Assembly (NCBI GenBank): GCA_964371035.1
Contig: CAYJLG010000014.1
Span: forward strand, 1-64,000
Reading direction: 5' to 3'
Length of the DNA: 64,000 bases
From: UBA1535 sp964371035
Lineage (GTDB): Bacteria > Bacillota > Clostridia > Tissierellales > Sedimentibacteraceae
The translations under genes were made by a program, and so were the position numbers. Below are positions 51,924-59,347 of this stretch, piece after piece. A model generated the notes under the pieces. The model made no database searches and was not told the DNA's origin. It was given only the letters and a program-made list of their open reading frames with translations. The first letter of the stretch is position 1; the number at the start of each line of letters is the position of its first letter.

Positions 51924-51963
51924 CTACACGTTTAGAAAAACATACTAAACGTGTAGTTTTTTG
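51924..51963 (+). terminator. Intrinsic terminator after the second LtaS-like gene
   Basis: CTACACGTTTAG (51924-51935) pairs perfectly with CTAAACGTGTAG (51945-51956) around nine bases, followed by six T. Confidence 0.93.
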
Positions 51964-52051
51964 TTTAGTTTATTATTTTAAGCACATATTAATATTATGG
52001 AGTTTTTCTTTTATAAGGAAAGTTCTAAAAAATATTGTAAAGGAGATTTAT

Positions 52052-53275
52052 ATGGCAACTATAGTTAAAAGAAATAAAAATTATTCGGTAATTTACTACT
52101 ATAAAACAGAGGAGGGAAAAAGAAAACAAAAATGGGAAGTTGTAGATACTTATAAAGAAGCTGTCCAACGAAAAGCTGAAATTGAATACTTAAAAGCTGA
52201 AAACATTATGCCCAACGTAAAAGCTATTGGCAAAAAAAACTTAATCAAAAACATTGAAATATACATGGAGGAATTTATCGACACATATGGTAAAAAAAAT
52301 TGGTCGATTTCGACTTATTCTGCAAATGTTTCTTTGCTTTCAAATTATGTGTATCCTTATGTAGGTAAATTCCCTATTCACATTTTCAGTTCAGAACAAA
52401 TCGAAGAATACTACAACGAATTAAACGATAACAAAATAATTGCGAGAGTACATAAACTTTTAAGATGTGCTTATGGACACGCCTTAAGACTAAAATTAAT
52501 AAAAGAAAACCCCTTCAATTCAATTGATTTGCCAAAGTCAAGATATATCCAAAAAACAATTTTGACGGTAGATCAAATTAAAGAGTTAGTTTCTTATTGT
52601 AAACAAAATGATTATCAGTTGTATTCTTGTATCAATTTAGCATTTGCATGCTCCATGAGATTAGGTGAAATATTAGGCTTAACGTGGGAAGATTTAGAAG
52701 TTTCAGATAAATCCATCCAGACAAACTCTTCTTTCGTTAAGGTAAATAAAACGCTAACTAGAGCAAACATTAATGTTATTAAAGAACTTAACAATAAAGA
52801 TGTGATTTATATTTTTGAATCTAAGCACGCCTTTAGAAAAAGTAGAGTAATTTTAAAACTGCCAAAAACAATAAGCAGCGTTAGAACAATATGGTTGCCT
52901 AAAACTCTAGCTGAAGAATTTTGTCGTCTGAAAACCACTACTTCTATAGATGCATTTTCAAAAAACCAGTTTACGAATAAACCCAATTTAGTTTTTCTCA
53001 CTGCACATGGGCAACCTGTCGATATACGTGTAATTGAAGGTAGATTTAAAAACGCTCTTGCTATATGTAAATTGCCTGAAGTAACTTTTCATTCATTGAG
53101 ACATTCAAGTATTACCTATAAGCTTATTTTAAGCAATGGCGATATCAAATCTGTGCAAGGAGACAGCGGCCATTCTCAAATCCACACTACCATGAACATC
53201 TATGCACACATATTAGACGAAGAACGAAGAAAAAATGCTAGAGTTTTTGATGATTTTTTTTATTCGACAAACTAA
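52052..53275 (+). CDS. Tyrosine recombinase (integrase)
   Basis: The 407-residue recombinase has an AP2-like arm-binding N-terminus (residues 1-50: IVKRNKNYSVIYYYKTEEGKR), a SAM-like core-binding domain (residues 75-165) and a catalytic domain with the full set: Arg in CSMRLGEILGLTWEDL, HSLRHSS, GHSQIHTT and the nucleophile Tyr in MNIYAHI. It resembles phage/ICE integrases rather than XerC/D. No excisionase, relaxase or phage gene lies nearby, so it is a lone integrase. Its closest neighbour is the S-layer gene. The ATG follows GTAAAGGAGATTTAT. Confidence 0.92.
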   Translation: MATIVKRNKNYSVIYYYKTEEGKRKQKWEVVDTYKEAVQRKAEIEYLKAENIMPNVKAIGKKNLIKNIEIYMEEFIDTYGKKNWSISTYSANVSLLSNYVYPYVGKFPIHIFSSEQIEEYYNELNDNKIIARVHKLLRCAYGHALRLKLIKENPFNSIDLPKSRYIQKTILTVDQIKELVSYCKQNDYQLYSCINLAFACSMRLGEILGLTWEDLEVSDKSIQTNSSFVKVNKTLTRANINVIKELNNKDVIYIFESKHAFRKSRVILKLPKTISSVRTIWLPKTLAEEFCRLKTTTSIDAFSKNQFTNKPNLVFLTAHGQPVDIRVIEGRFKNALAICKLPEVTFHSLRHSSITYKLILSNGDIKSVQGDSGHSQIHTTMNIYAHILDEERRKNARVFDDFFYSTN

Positions 53276-53307
53276 TTATATAATAAAAGCGTTCACCTAG
53301 CGTTGAT

Positions 53308-53516
53308 GAATGATTTTGCTAATACGATTTTAAGGAAAATGCAAAAATTTAAAATATATGAAATATATGAAATGAAAAAATCCATATTTATCAACGTTTT
53401 AAATTTCTGTAACATGCTGAAAAAACAGTAAAAAAACGCACTAAAATTGCTAATTTTCTGCTAATAAAATCACTGTTGCTAATCATGTATTAGCAGATTT
53501 TGTTAGCAGTTTTTTT
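53308..53516 (+). repeat. Cluster of TGCTAAT motifs and nested hairpin downstream of the integrase
   Basis: TGCTAAT or its inverse ATTAGCA/GTTAGCA occurs repeatedly between 53315 and 53509. Arms CTGCTAATAAAATC (53458-53471) and GATTTTGTTAGCAG (53496-53509, one mismatch) enclose TGCTAAT (53477-53483) / ATTAGCA (53489-53495) and run into seven T. The structure can end integrase transcription; the repeated motif next to an integrase is also what an attachment core with arm sites looks like. Apart from this, the 309 bases between the two genes hold only the S-layer leader. Confidence 0.6.
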
Positions 53517-53584
53517 GCAAGCAAGTTATTTCAATCTTTACATCTATCTATATTTCATTTCTGTTTCTTAGGAGGAAAAAGAAA

Positions 53585-56053
53585 ATGAAGAAGATTTTAT
53601 CTTTAGTATTAGCATTGACATTAGTGCTTTCAACAATGAGCATGGCATTTGCTGATACTGCATTCCCTGACATCGACGCTGATGATGATCAATTAGCAGA
53701 AGCTGCAGGACTATTAAACAGCCTTGGTGTATTAGCAGGCGATGAAAATGGAAACTATAATCCAGAAGATCCATTAACAAGAGAAGCTATGGCAAAAGTT
53801 GTAGTACACTTGTTAGGTTACACAGAAGACGATTACAAAGGTTACGGAAATGAGTTTACAGATGCACAAAACATGTGGTCAACAGACGTAATTGGATTAG
53901 CAGCAGATGAAGGAATCGTAAAAGGATATGGTAATGGAATATTCGCACCTAAAGAAAATGTAACTTACCTACAAGCAGCAATCATGTTAATAAGAGCATT
54001 AGGATATACTGATGCAAGCTTAAACAACGGAGTTGATGCATTTGATGCAGGTAAATACAGAGCAAAAGCATTACAATTAGGATTATTCGATGGAGTAGCT
54101 ACTGCATGGAATGAGCCAGCAACTAGAGGTGATTTAGCTATCATGTCATACAACAACTTAGAAAATGATTTAGTTGTAGTTGACGCAGAAGGTAAAGCAG
54201 AAGTAGTTACAGAAGTAATACCTGGAAATCCTGCTACTATCGTTAATAAGACATTATTGTCTGAAACTGCTACTGTTAAAGTAATGGATATTGACAAAGA
54301 TGATGTTGCTAATGCTTCTACTGATATCTCTATGTACATTTATCAAAATGTTGAAGCTTACTATGTAGAATTAGAAGATGAAGACGGTGAAGAGTATGAT
54401 TCTATAATCTATGTAAACAAATCAAACTCTAAAACAGTTACTGATAAAGTTGAAACTGCTACAGGAACGACAGAAATCACTACTAAAGATAGTAATGATA
54501 AAGTAATTGAGTATGACGTTGATGCAACTACTAAAGTATTTTACAATGGAGCTGAAACTACGCTTGATAAGATTAGCATCGTAGGAAAAACTGCAACTAT
54601 AGTTTACAAAGAAGCTGCTGATTCAAACGATCCTCATATTGTTACAGGTATAATTGTAAATGTATTAGATTCAAACGGAACTAAAAAAGTTGCTGATGAA
54701 TATGAAACAGATGATACTACTTTTGCAGGTATAACTTTACCTAAAGATTCTGATAACGAAGTTGATTTAACAAAAGTAACAGTTACTGGTGATGCTAGTG
54801 ATATGTACGAAATAGAAGAAAATGATATTGTTGAAGCTTATTCTGCAATTGATAGATCTGTTGTTAAATTAGTTGTAACAAGAAACGCAGTAGAAGGTAA
54901 AATCACAAGAGAAAACTCTGATGGTGAATTCTATATTGATACGCTTGGTGAATATGTAACTGAAGTTGCAGGAATGGGATTATCATTAGAAGTAGGAACT
55001 GAAGGAACTTTCTTACTTAATGCTGCAGGAAATATTGCAGGATACATTGGCGAAAGTGCTGCAGTTGCAGATTACATGATGGTAACTAAAGTTGTAAATG
55101 GAGTTTCTAACGGAACTGCTACTCTTATAGAAGGTAAAGTAACTTTCCTTGATAATGATGGCGAAACAGTTACTTATGAAGTTGCTGATGGTGCGACATT
55201 GAATAAAGACACTACTAACCTTGCATACACTCATACTGTGGGTAGCGCAGTTGCAGTTTTAAACCTAGCAGAAGAAAATATTATTTCTAATATAACATTA
55301 AAAGATGATCAAATTACAAATATTGATGTAGTTGACTCAACTACTTTGAAAACTCCTAGCTATACTACAGATTCTAAAACTTTTGATGCATATGTTGCAG
55401 ATGATGTTGTAATATTTGAAGCTGATGGCACAACTTATGCGACGAGAACATTAGAACAATTAGTAGCAGCTAAGTTAGAGAATGATGGAGTTACTGATGA
55501 ATATAAAGTGTTATTCAACAATGATGGCAAAATAGTGCTAGTAATAGCAGAAAAAGCATTAGTTTCTACTTCAAGCGATTATGCAATAATTACTTCTGTT
55601 GAAACTAGAGCAAATGATGACGGCGATTCAGTTGATTATATATTTGCAAATGTAGCAGGTGTAGATGAAGAGTATTATGGAACTACTACAAATGCGGTAG
55701 ATAACGATACTGAAATACTTAAAGGTCTTTATACTTTAACAATGGATGGAAATGATGTTGTAGATGTTGTTGCTGCTGATTATCTTCCTACATTATCTAC
55801 GTCAACAACACTTTCAGCAATCAATAGTTCAGTATTATTAGACGTTGCAAATAATGAAAACTATGTATTAACTGATGATGCTGTTGTTTATCTAGTAAAC
55901 AAAGATGGATCATATGGCGGAATCGTAGACTTAGAGTATATTGACGATTTATCTGCTAATAAGACTGATGCTGAGGTTGTTTGCTATGTAGCTGATAATG
56001 CAGCTACTGATGCTAAAGAAAAAGTGGTTGGTATAATAGTAACACTTAAGTAA
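53585..56053 (+). CDS. Major S-layer protein with three N-terminal SLH domains
   Basis: The 822-residue exported protein has signal peptide MKKILSLVLALTLVLSTMSMAFA, then three SLH domains in about residues 25-205 (marks: FPDIDADDD, EDPLTREAMAKVVVHLLGY; FTDAQNMWSTDVIGLAADEGIVKGY; KYRAKALQLGLFDG with PATRGDLAIM). The remaining 600 residues are Thr/Val/Asp-rich beta-structure, typical of a surface array. Codon use looks optimised (many GCA, TTA, GAA, GTA), as in a highly expressed gene. The ATG follows TTAGGAGGAAAAAGAAA. A paralogue runs in the opposite direction at 62231-64000. SLH domains bind pyruvylated secondary wall polymer. Confidence 0.93.
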   Translation: MKKILSLVLALTLVLSTMSMAFADTAFPDIDADDDQLAEAAGLLNSLGVLAGDENGNYNPEDPLTREAMAKVVVHLLGYTEDDYKGYGNEFTDAQNMWSTDVIGLAADEGIVKGYGNGIFAPKENVTYLQAAIMLIRALGYTDASLNNGVDAFDAGKYRAKALQLGLFDGVATAWNEPATRGDLAIMSYNNLENDLVVVDAEGKAEVVTEVIPGNPATIVNKTLLSETATVKVMDIDKDDVANASTDISMYIYQNVEAYYVELEDEDGEEYDSIIYVNKSNSKTVTDKVETATGTTEITTKDSNDKVIEYDVDATTKVFYNGAETTLDKISIVGKTATIVYKEAADSNDPHIVTGIIVNVLDSNGTKKVADEYETDDTTFAGITLPKDSDNEVDLTKVTVTGDASDMYEIEENDIVEAYSAIDRSVVKLVVTRNAVEGKITRENSDGEFYIDTLGEYVTEVAGMGLSLEVGTEGTFLLNAAGNIAGYIGESAAVADYMMVTKVVNGVSNGTATLIEGKVTFLDNDGETVTYEVADGATLNKDTTNLAYTHTVGSAVAVLNLAEENIISNITLKDDQITNIDVVDSTTLKTPSYTTDSKTFDAYVADDVVIFEADGTTYATRTLEQLVAAKLENDGVTDEYKVLFNNDGKIVLVIAEKALVSTSSDYAIITSVETRANDDGDSVDYIFANVAGVDEEYYGTTTNAVDNDTEILKGLYTLTMDGNDVVDVVAADYLPTLSTSTTLSAINSSVLLDVANNENYVLTDDAVVYLVNKDGSYGGIVDLEYIDDLSANKTDAEVVCYVADNAATDAKEKVVGIIVTLK

Positions 56054-56070
56054 TCAATAATTTACACATT

Positions 56071-56102
56071 AAAAACACGCAATGCAAATTGCGTGTTTTT
56101 TT
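56071..56102 (+). terminator. Terminator of S-layer gene 1
   Basis: AAAAACACGCAAT (56071-56083) and ATTGCGTGTTTTT (56088-56100) pair perfectly around GCAA with a T-run. The same stem recurs after the second S-layer gene. Confidence 0.93.
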
Positions 56103-56163
56103 AATGATTTTTCACGTATTAAATATTAAAATTAACGTATAGATTTAATTTGTTGGAGATACA

Positions 56164-56454
56164 TTTGAAAATATTGTTAAAAAATGCTGTGATTGTTCTA
56201 TGAATCAAAATAGAGATGTTTATACTAGAGGAAATGTTTATATAGAAAATGATGTAATTTAAAATATAGATAACTTTGATATAGAAGATTCATATGTTTC
56301 TACTTTGCTTTGTGCATTAGAGTAGATTAAATCAGGATGCACATCTATAGTAGAAGCTGGTGGACAATGGGTTTCAGGAATAGCTAAGGAACACGCTGCA
56401 GATATTAGAAGTGGAGCTAATATTATTTTGCCTAATAGATTTAACATGATTTAA
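56164..56454 (+). pseudogene. Decayed metal-dependent hydrolase-like gene fragment
   Basis: One frame runs 97 codons with two internal stops (ending ...NVYIENDVI, stop, NIDNFDIEDSYVSTLLCALE, stop) and then IKSGCTSIVEAGGQWVSGIA and IRSGANIILPNRFNMI before a final stop. Spacing and wording resemble the AMIKSGTT...V/ADM region and the following helix of guanine-deaminase/chlorohydrolase-type amidohydrolases, without metal ligands. No start signal is seen. It is most likely the leftover of a gene lost between S-layer gene 1 and the small gene downstream. Family assignment is tentative. Confidence 0.5.
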
Positions 56455-56604
56455 TATTTAAAATAGTTAAATGTTTTATTGATACTAATGTTTTGAAAAA
56501 ATTAATATGTTTTTCGAAGCAATATTTTGAAATTTTTTTAGTGACTTAACATCAAATTAGTGGTAATATATTTGTAAGTAAAATATATTAAAAGTGAGGA
56601 TAAA

Positions 56605-56895
56605 ATGAAAGCATACGATTTGATAAATAAAGTAGAATTAGACGTAGATTTTAATACTCTTGTAGAATTAATGAGAAAAAACAGACAAGTAGAATTTACA
56701 CTTGCAGAAAAAGAAACTGATGATGTAGGATATCTTACATGGGACAAAGAATACTGGACTTTAGTAAATGAAAATAGATTTATGAGAACTTATTCTTTAG
56801 AAGGCAAAATGTCTATGGAATCCACAGCTCATAACATTTATGACATCAAGAATGATTTTAAACCTGAAAAAGCAGAAAAAATAGAAATCAACTAA
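56605..56895 (+). CDS. Hypothetical protein, 96 aa
   Basis: The ATG follows AAAGTGAGGATAAA. The soluble product starts MKAYDLINKVELDVDFNTLV and contains the acidic/aromatic YLTWDKEYWTLVNENRFMRT. It is Glu/Lys-rich with mixed alpha/beta character and lacks signal or membrane segments. I do not recognise the family. Coding composition, ribosome binding site and a hairpin terminator just downstream support a real gene. It stands alone between the decayed hydrolase fragment and the MBL gene. Confidence 0.75.
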   Translation: MKAYDLINKVELDVDFNTLVELMRKNRQVEFTLAEKETDDVGYLTWDKEYWTLVNENRFMRTYSLEGKMSMESTAHNIYDIKNDFKPEKAEKIEIN

Positions 56896-56933
56896 TTTTT
56901 TATTTTTCGGATTAATAGAAAATAGACTTTTTA

Positions 56934-56972
56934 AAAAGGACGCTTAAGCACAAATAGCTTAATCGTCCTTTT
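56934..56972. terminator. Terminator between the 96-aa protein and the MBL gene
   Basis: AAAAGGACG (56934-56942) with TTAAGC (56944-56949) pairs with GCTTAA (56957-56962) and CGTCCTTTT (56964-56972), one mismatch inside, with A/T tails on both sides. Confidence 0.85.
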
Positions 56973-57046
56973 AAAAATTATGTATTTTATGGGATTTTAG
57001 AGTTTACGCCAAATTTAAAATATTACCTATTTTTCAGGTTATATAC

Positions 57047-58021
57047 CTATTTAAGTTTATTATATTTTAAGACTCCACTTTCTTCATATCTTTGAAGCAC
57101 ACCTTTATGCCTTAAGTATTCTGCGTGTGCAAATGCTTCTGAAACGGCAAACCAAAGTTGTTGATTAGGAAACTTGCTAAAATCGCCTCCTCCAAAATCC
57201 CACGTCAAATTTTGGGCTATTTCATAGACTGTTTTATCGTCTTCCATGATACTTTTTAGTGTTTCATCTAATCTCTGCTCGTGATGTGCGATTATTTCGT
57301 CTATTCGGTGGTTGATATTTTCTATTAGGCCTCTGTGAGATGGACAAGCTAATTTGACGTTCATAGATTTTATTTTGTTTAAATTCGTTAAAAATGTTCT
57401 TAGAGCATCAAAATCATCCTCCCAATAAATTATGTTTGGAGTGATTCTGTTAAGTATGTGATCGCCACAAAAAAGTATATTGTTTTTTTCTTCATAAAGT
57501 CCTAATTGTTCAGGAGTATGTCCTGAAAGGTCAAGAACTTTCAATTTATAGTCTCCTATCTCAAATAGGTATCCTTCCTTAATCGGAGTATAATCTACTT
57601 CATAATCAAGTTTTTGTGCTATAGCAGGATGTTTTTCATATTCAACTCTTTTGTCTAAAGGAGTTCCTGCCAAAATCATCTTTCCAATTATTATTTCCCT
57701 ATATGCATCACCAGTAAGCGCATTCATTAAAACACCGTCTTTTTGACCGATATAAACTTTATTTTTGCCTGTCATCAAGCTACAGACAAGTCCTGTATGA
57801 TCTGAGTGCAAATGAGTTAGAAAAATATCTGTTTCATCTAATTTTATGTCTAATTTTTTAAGTTCGTCAAGCAAAGCTTCTTTACACACAGGATGATTAA
57901 ATCCAGTATCTATGAGTAAGTTTCTTTCTTTTCCTACAATTAGATAAACATGTAAAAGTTTTAGAGGGCTATTTGGAAGCGTAACATCTATTTGGTATAT
58001 ATTTTTTAATATTTCTTTCAT
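57047..58021 (-). CDS. MBL-fold metallo-hydrolase
   Basis: The 324-residue metallo-beta-lactamase-fold hydrolase has metal motif HLHSDHTGLV (HxHxDH) near residue 69, the third-His strand LDLSGHTPEQLGLY, and the bridging Asp in LFCGDHILN, then PSHRG near the end. It resembles the glyoxalase-II-like branch with an extra C-terminal helical region of about 100 residues. Substrate is unknown; hydroxyacylglutathione-, thioester- or lactone-type compounds are typical. It is divergently placed against the OYE-type gene (193 bases). The ATG follows TTTAGGAGAAAAA. Confidence 0.88.
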   Translation of the reverse strand: MKEILKNIYQIDVTLPNSPLKLLHVYLIVGKERNLLIDTGFNHPVCKEALLDELKKLDIKLDETDIFLTHLHSDHTGLVCSLMTGKNKVYIGQKDGVLMNALTGDAYREIIIGKMILAGTPLDKRVEYEKHPAIAQKLDYEVDYTPIKEGYLFEIGDYKLKVLDLSGHTPEQLGLYEEKNNILFCGDHILNRITPNIIYWEDDFDALRTFLTNLNKIKSMNVKLACPSHRGLIENINHRIDEIIAHHEQRLDETLKSIMEDDKTVYEIAQNLTWDFGGGDFSKFPNQQLWFAVSEAFAHAEYLRHKGVLQRYEESGVLKYNKLK

Positions 58022-58213
58022 TTTTTCTCCTAAATCGTTAATTTAAATCTGTTTAATAAGTATTTTAATTCATTCTACAATTATTTTCAATTGCTATTTT
58101 ACTTTTTTAATAATCCTTGTATATTGTTTCAAAATTTATTATAATTATATCATGCATATTAATCATAATAAAAAACCAAATGAAATCAATTTTATTTTTA
58201 GGAGGATATAAAT

Positions 58214-59263
58214 TTGAAAAAACTATTTGAAGAATTAAAAATCAGAAACACTGTTATACGCAACAGATTATGCGTACCACCTATGGTGTACTTTAATTTG
58301 AGTGATTCCACTGGTAAAGCTACTGAAAAAAATGCTGAACACTATAAGAGTTTAGCAGAAGGCGGATTCGGATTAATTATTGTCGAAGCAAATGCAGTTG
58401 AAAAAGAAGGTAGGCTGTCTTTTGATCAGCTTGGGTTGTGGAACGATGACCAGATTGAAGGTCATAAAAAAATCGTAGAGCAGATAAAAAAAGAGAATGT
58501 GGCTGTTGTTGTGCAAATACATCATGCAGGCGTTATGGGAGTCTGTAAAAATATAGTTTCATCTTCTGAATATACAGTAAGAGAAAGAACTGCAAGAGCC
58601 TTGACTACAGATGAGGTGAAATATATAGAAAATTCGTTCGTTAACGCCGCGATAAGAGCTGAAAAAGCAGGATATGATGGAGTGGAACTGCATGGAGCAC
58701 ACAGCTATTTATTGACGCAATTTTTAAATTCTAGAGTTAATAAAAGAGAAGATGAATATGGAGAAGATAGAACGCTTATCGTAAAAAACATGCTTAAAAA
58801 AATTAGAGAAAATACAAATGATGACTTCATAGTCGGAATCAGAATGGGTGCATTTGAACCAACTATTGATGACGGAATAAATCATGCTAAAACTTTTGAA
58901 CAAATAGGGCTTGATTTTTTAAATGTATCTTATGGATTTTCTTTAGAAGCAGACGATCCTACTCCTTCAGATTTTCCTTTTTCGGGAGCGGTATACGGAG
59001 CGGGAGAAGTAAAAAAGCATGTGAACATTCCTGTTTTTGCTGTAAATGGAATAACTACTGCTAAACAAGCGAAAGATGCACTTGAAGCAACAGATGTGGA
59101 TATGATTTGTATAGGCAAAGGTGCACTCGTAAATCCAAACTGGGCAAATGATGCAAAAAATGAAAAAGAAGTAGGAAAATGTCTTAACTGTCCAAACTGT
59201 TTTTTCAGAACTGGTGATAAAGACTGTGCGGGAAGAGTGTTACTCCTAAAATCTAATAAGTAA
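58214..59263 (+). CDS. Old-yellow-enzyme type NADH:flavin oxidoreductase with Cys cluster, no C-terminal domain
   Basis: The 349-residue flavin TIM barrel of the OYE/2,4-dienoyl-CoA reductase group shows RNRLCVPPMVY, VVQIHHAGVMG, GYDGVELHGAHSYLLTQFL with the active-site His pair, DEYGEDRT, and ICIGKGALVNPNWA near the end. The C-terminal CLNCPNC plus CAG (four cysteines) resembles the 4Fe-4S site of the longer enzymes, but the FAD/NAD-binding half is missing, so an external electron donor is needed. The start is TTG, placed eight bases after AGGAGG, and no ATG suits. A convergent terminator follows. Confidence 0.88.
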   Translation: MKKLFEELKIRNTVIRNRLCVPPMVYFNLSDSTGKATEKNAEHYKSLAEGGFGLIIVEANAVEKEGRLSFDQLGLWNDDQIEGHKKIVEQIKKENVAVVVQIHHAGVMGVCKNIVSSSEYTVRERTARALTTDEVKYIENSFVNAAIRAEKAGYDGVELHGAHSYLLTQFLNSRVNKREDEYGEDRTLIVKNMLKKIRENTNDDFIVGIRMGAFEPTIDDGINHAKTFEQIGLDFLNVSYGFSLEADDPTPSDFPFSGAVYGAGEVKKHVNIPVFAVNGITTAKQAKDALEATDVDMICIGKGALVNPNWANDAKNEKEVGKCLNCPNCFFRTGDKDCAGRVLLLKSNK

Positions 59264-59300
59264 AAGCTATTTTAAATATCTAAATTTAATGCTATTTTAT

Positions 59301-59342
59301 AAATAGGACGATTAAGCCTAATTCTGCTCAATCGCCCTATTT
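59301..59342. terminator. Bidirectional terminator between convergent genes
   Basis: AAATAGGACGATTAAGC (59301-59317) pairs with GCTCAATCGCCCTATTT (59326-59342) with two mismatches around an eight-base loop. Confidence 0.85.
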
Positions 59343-59347
59343 AAATT

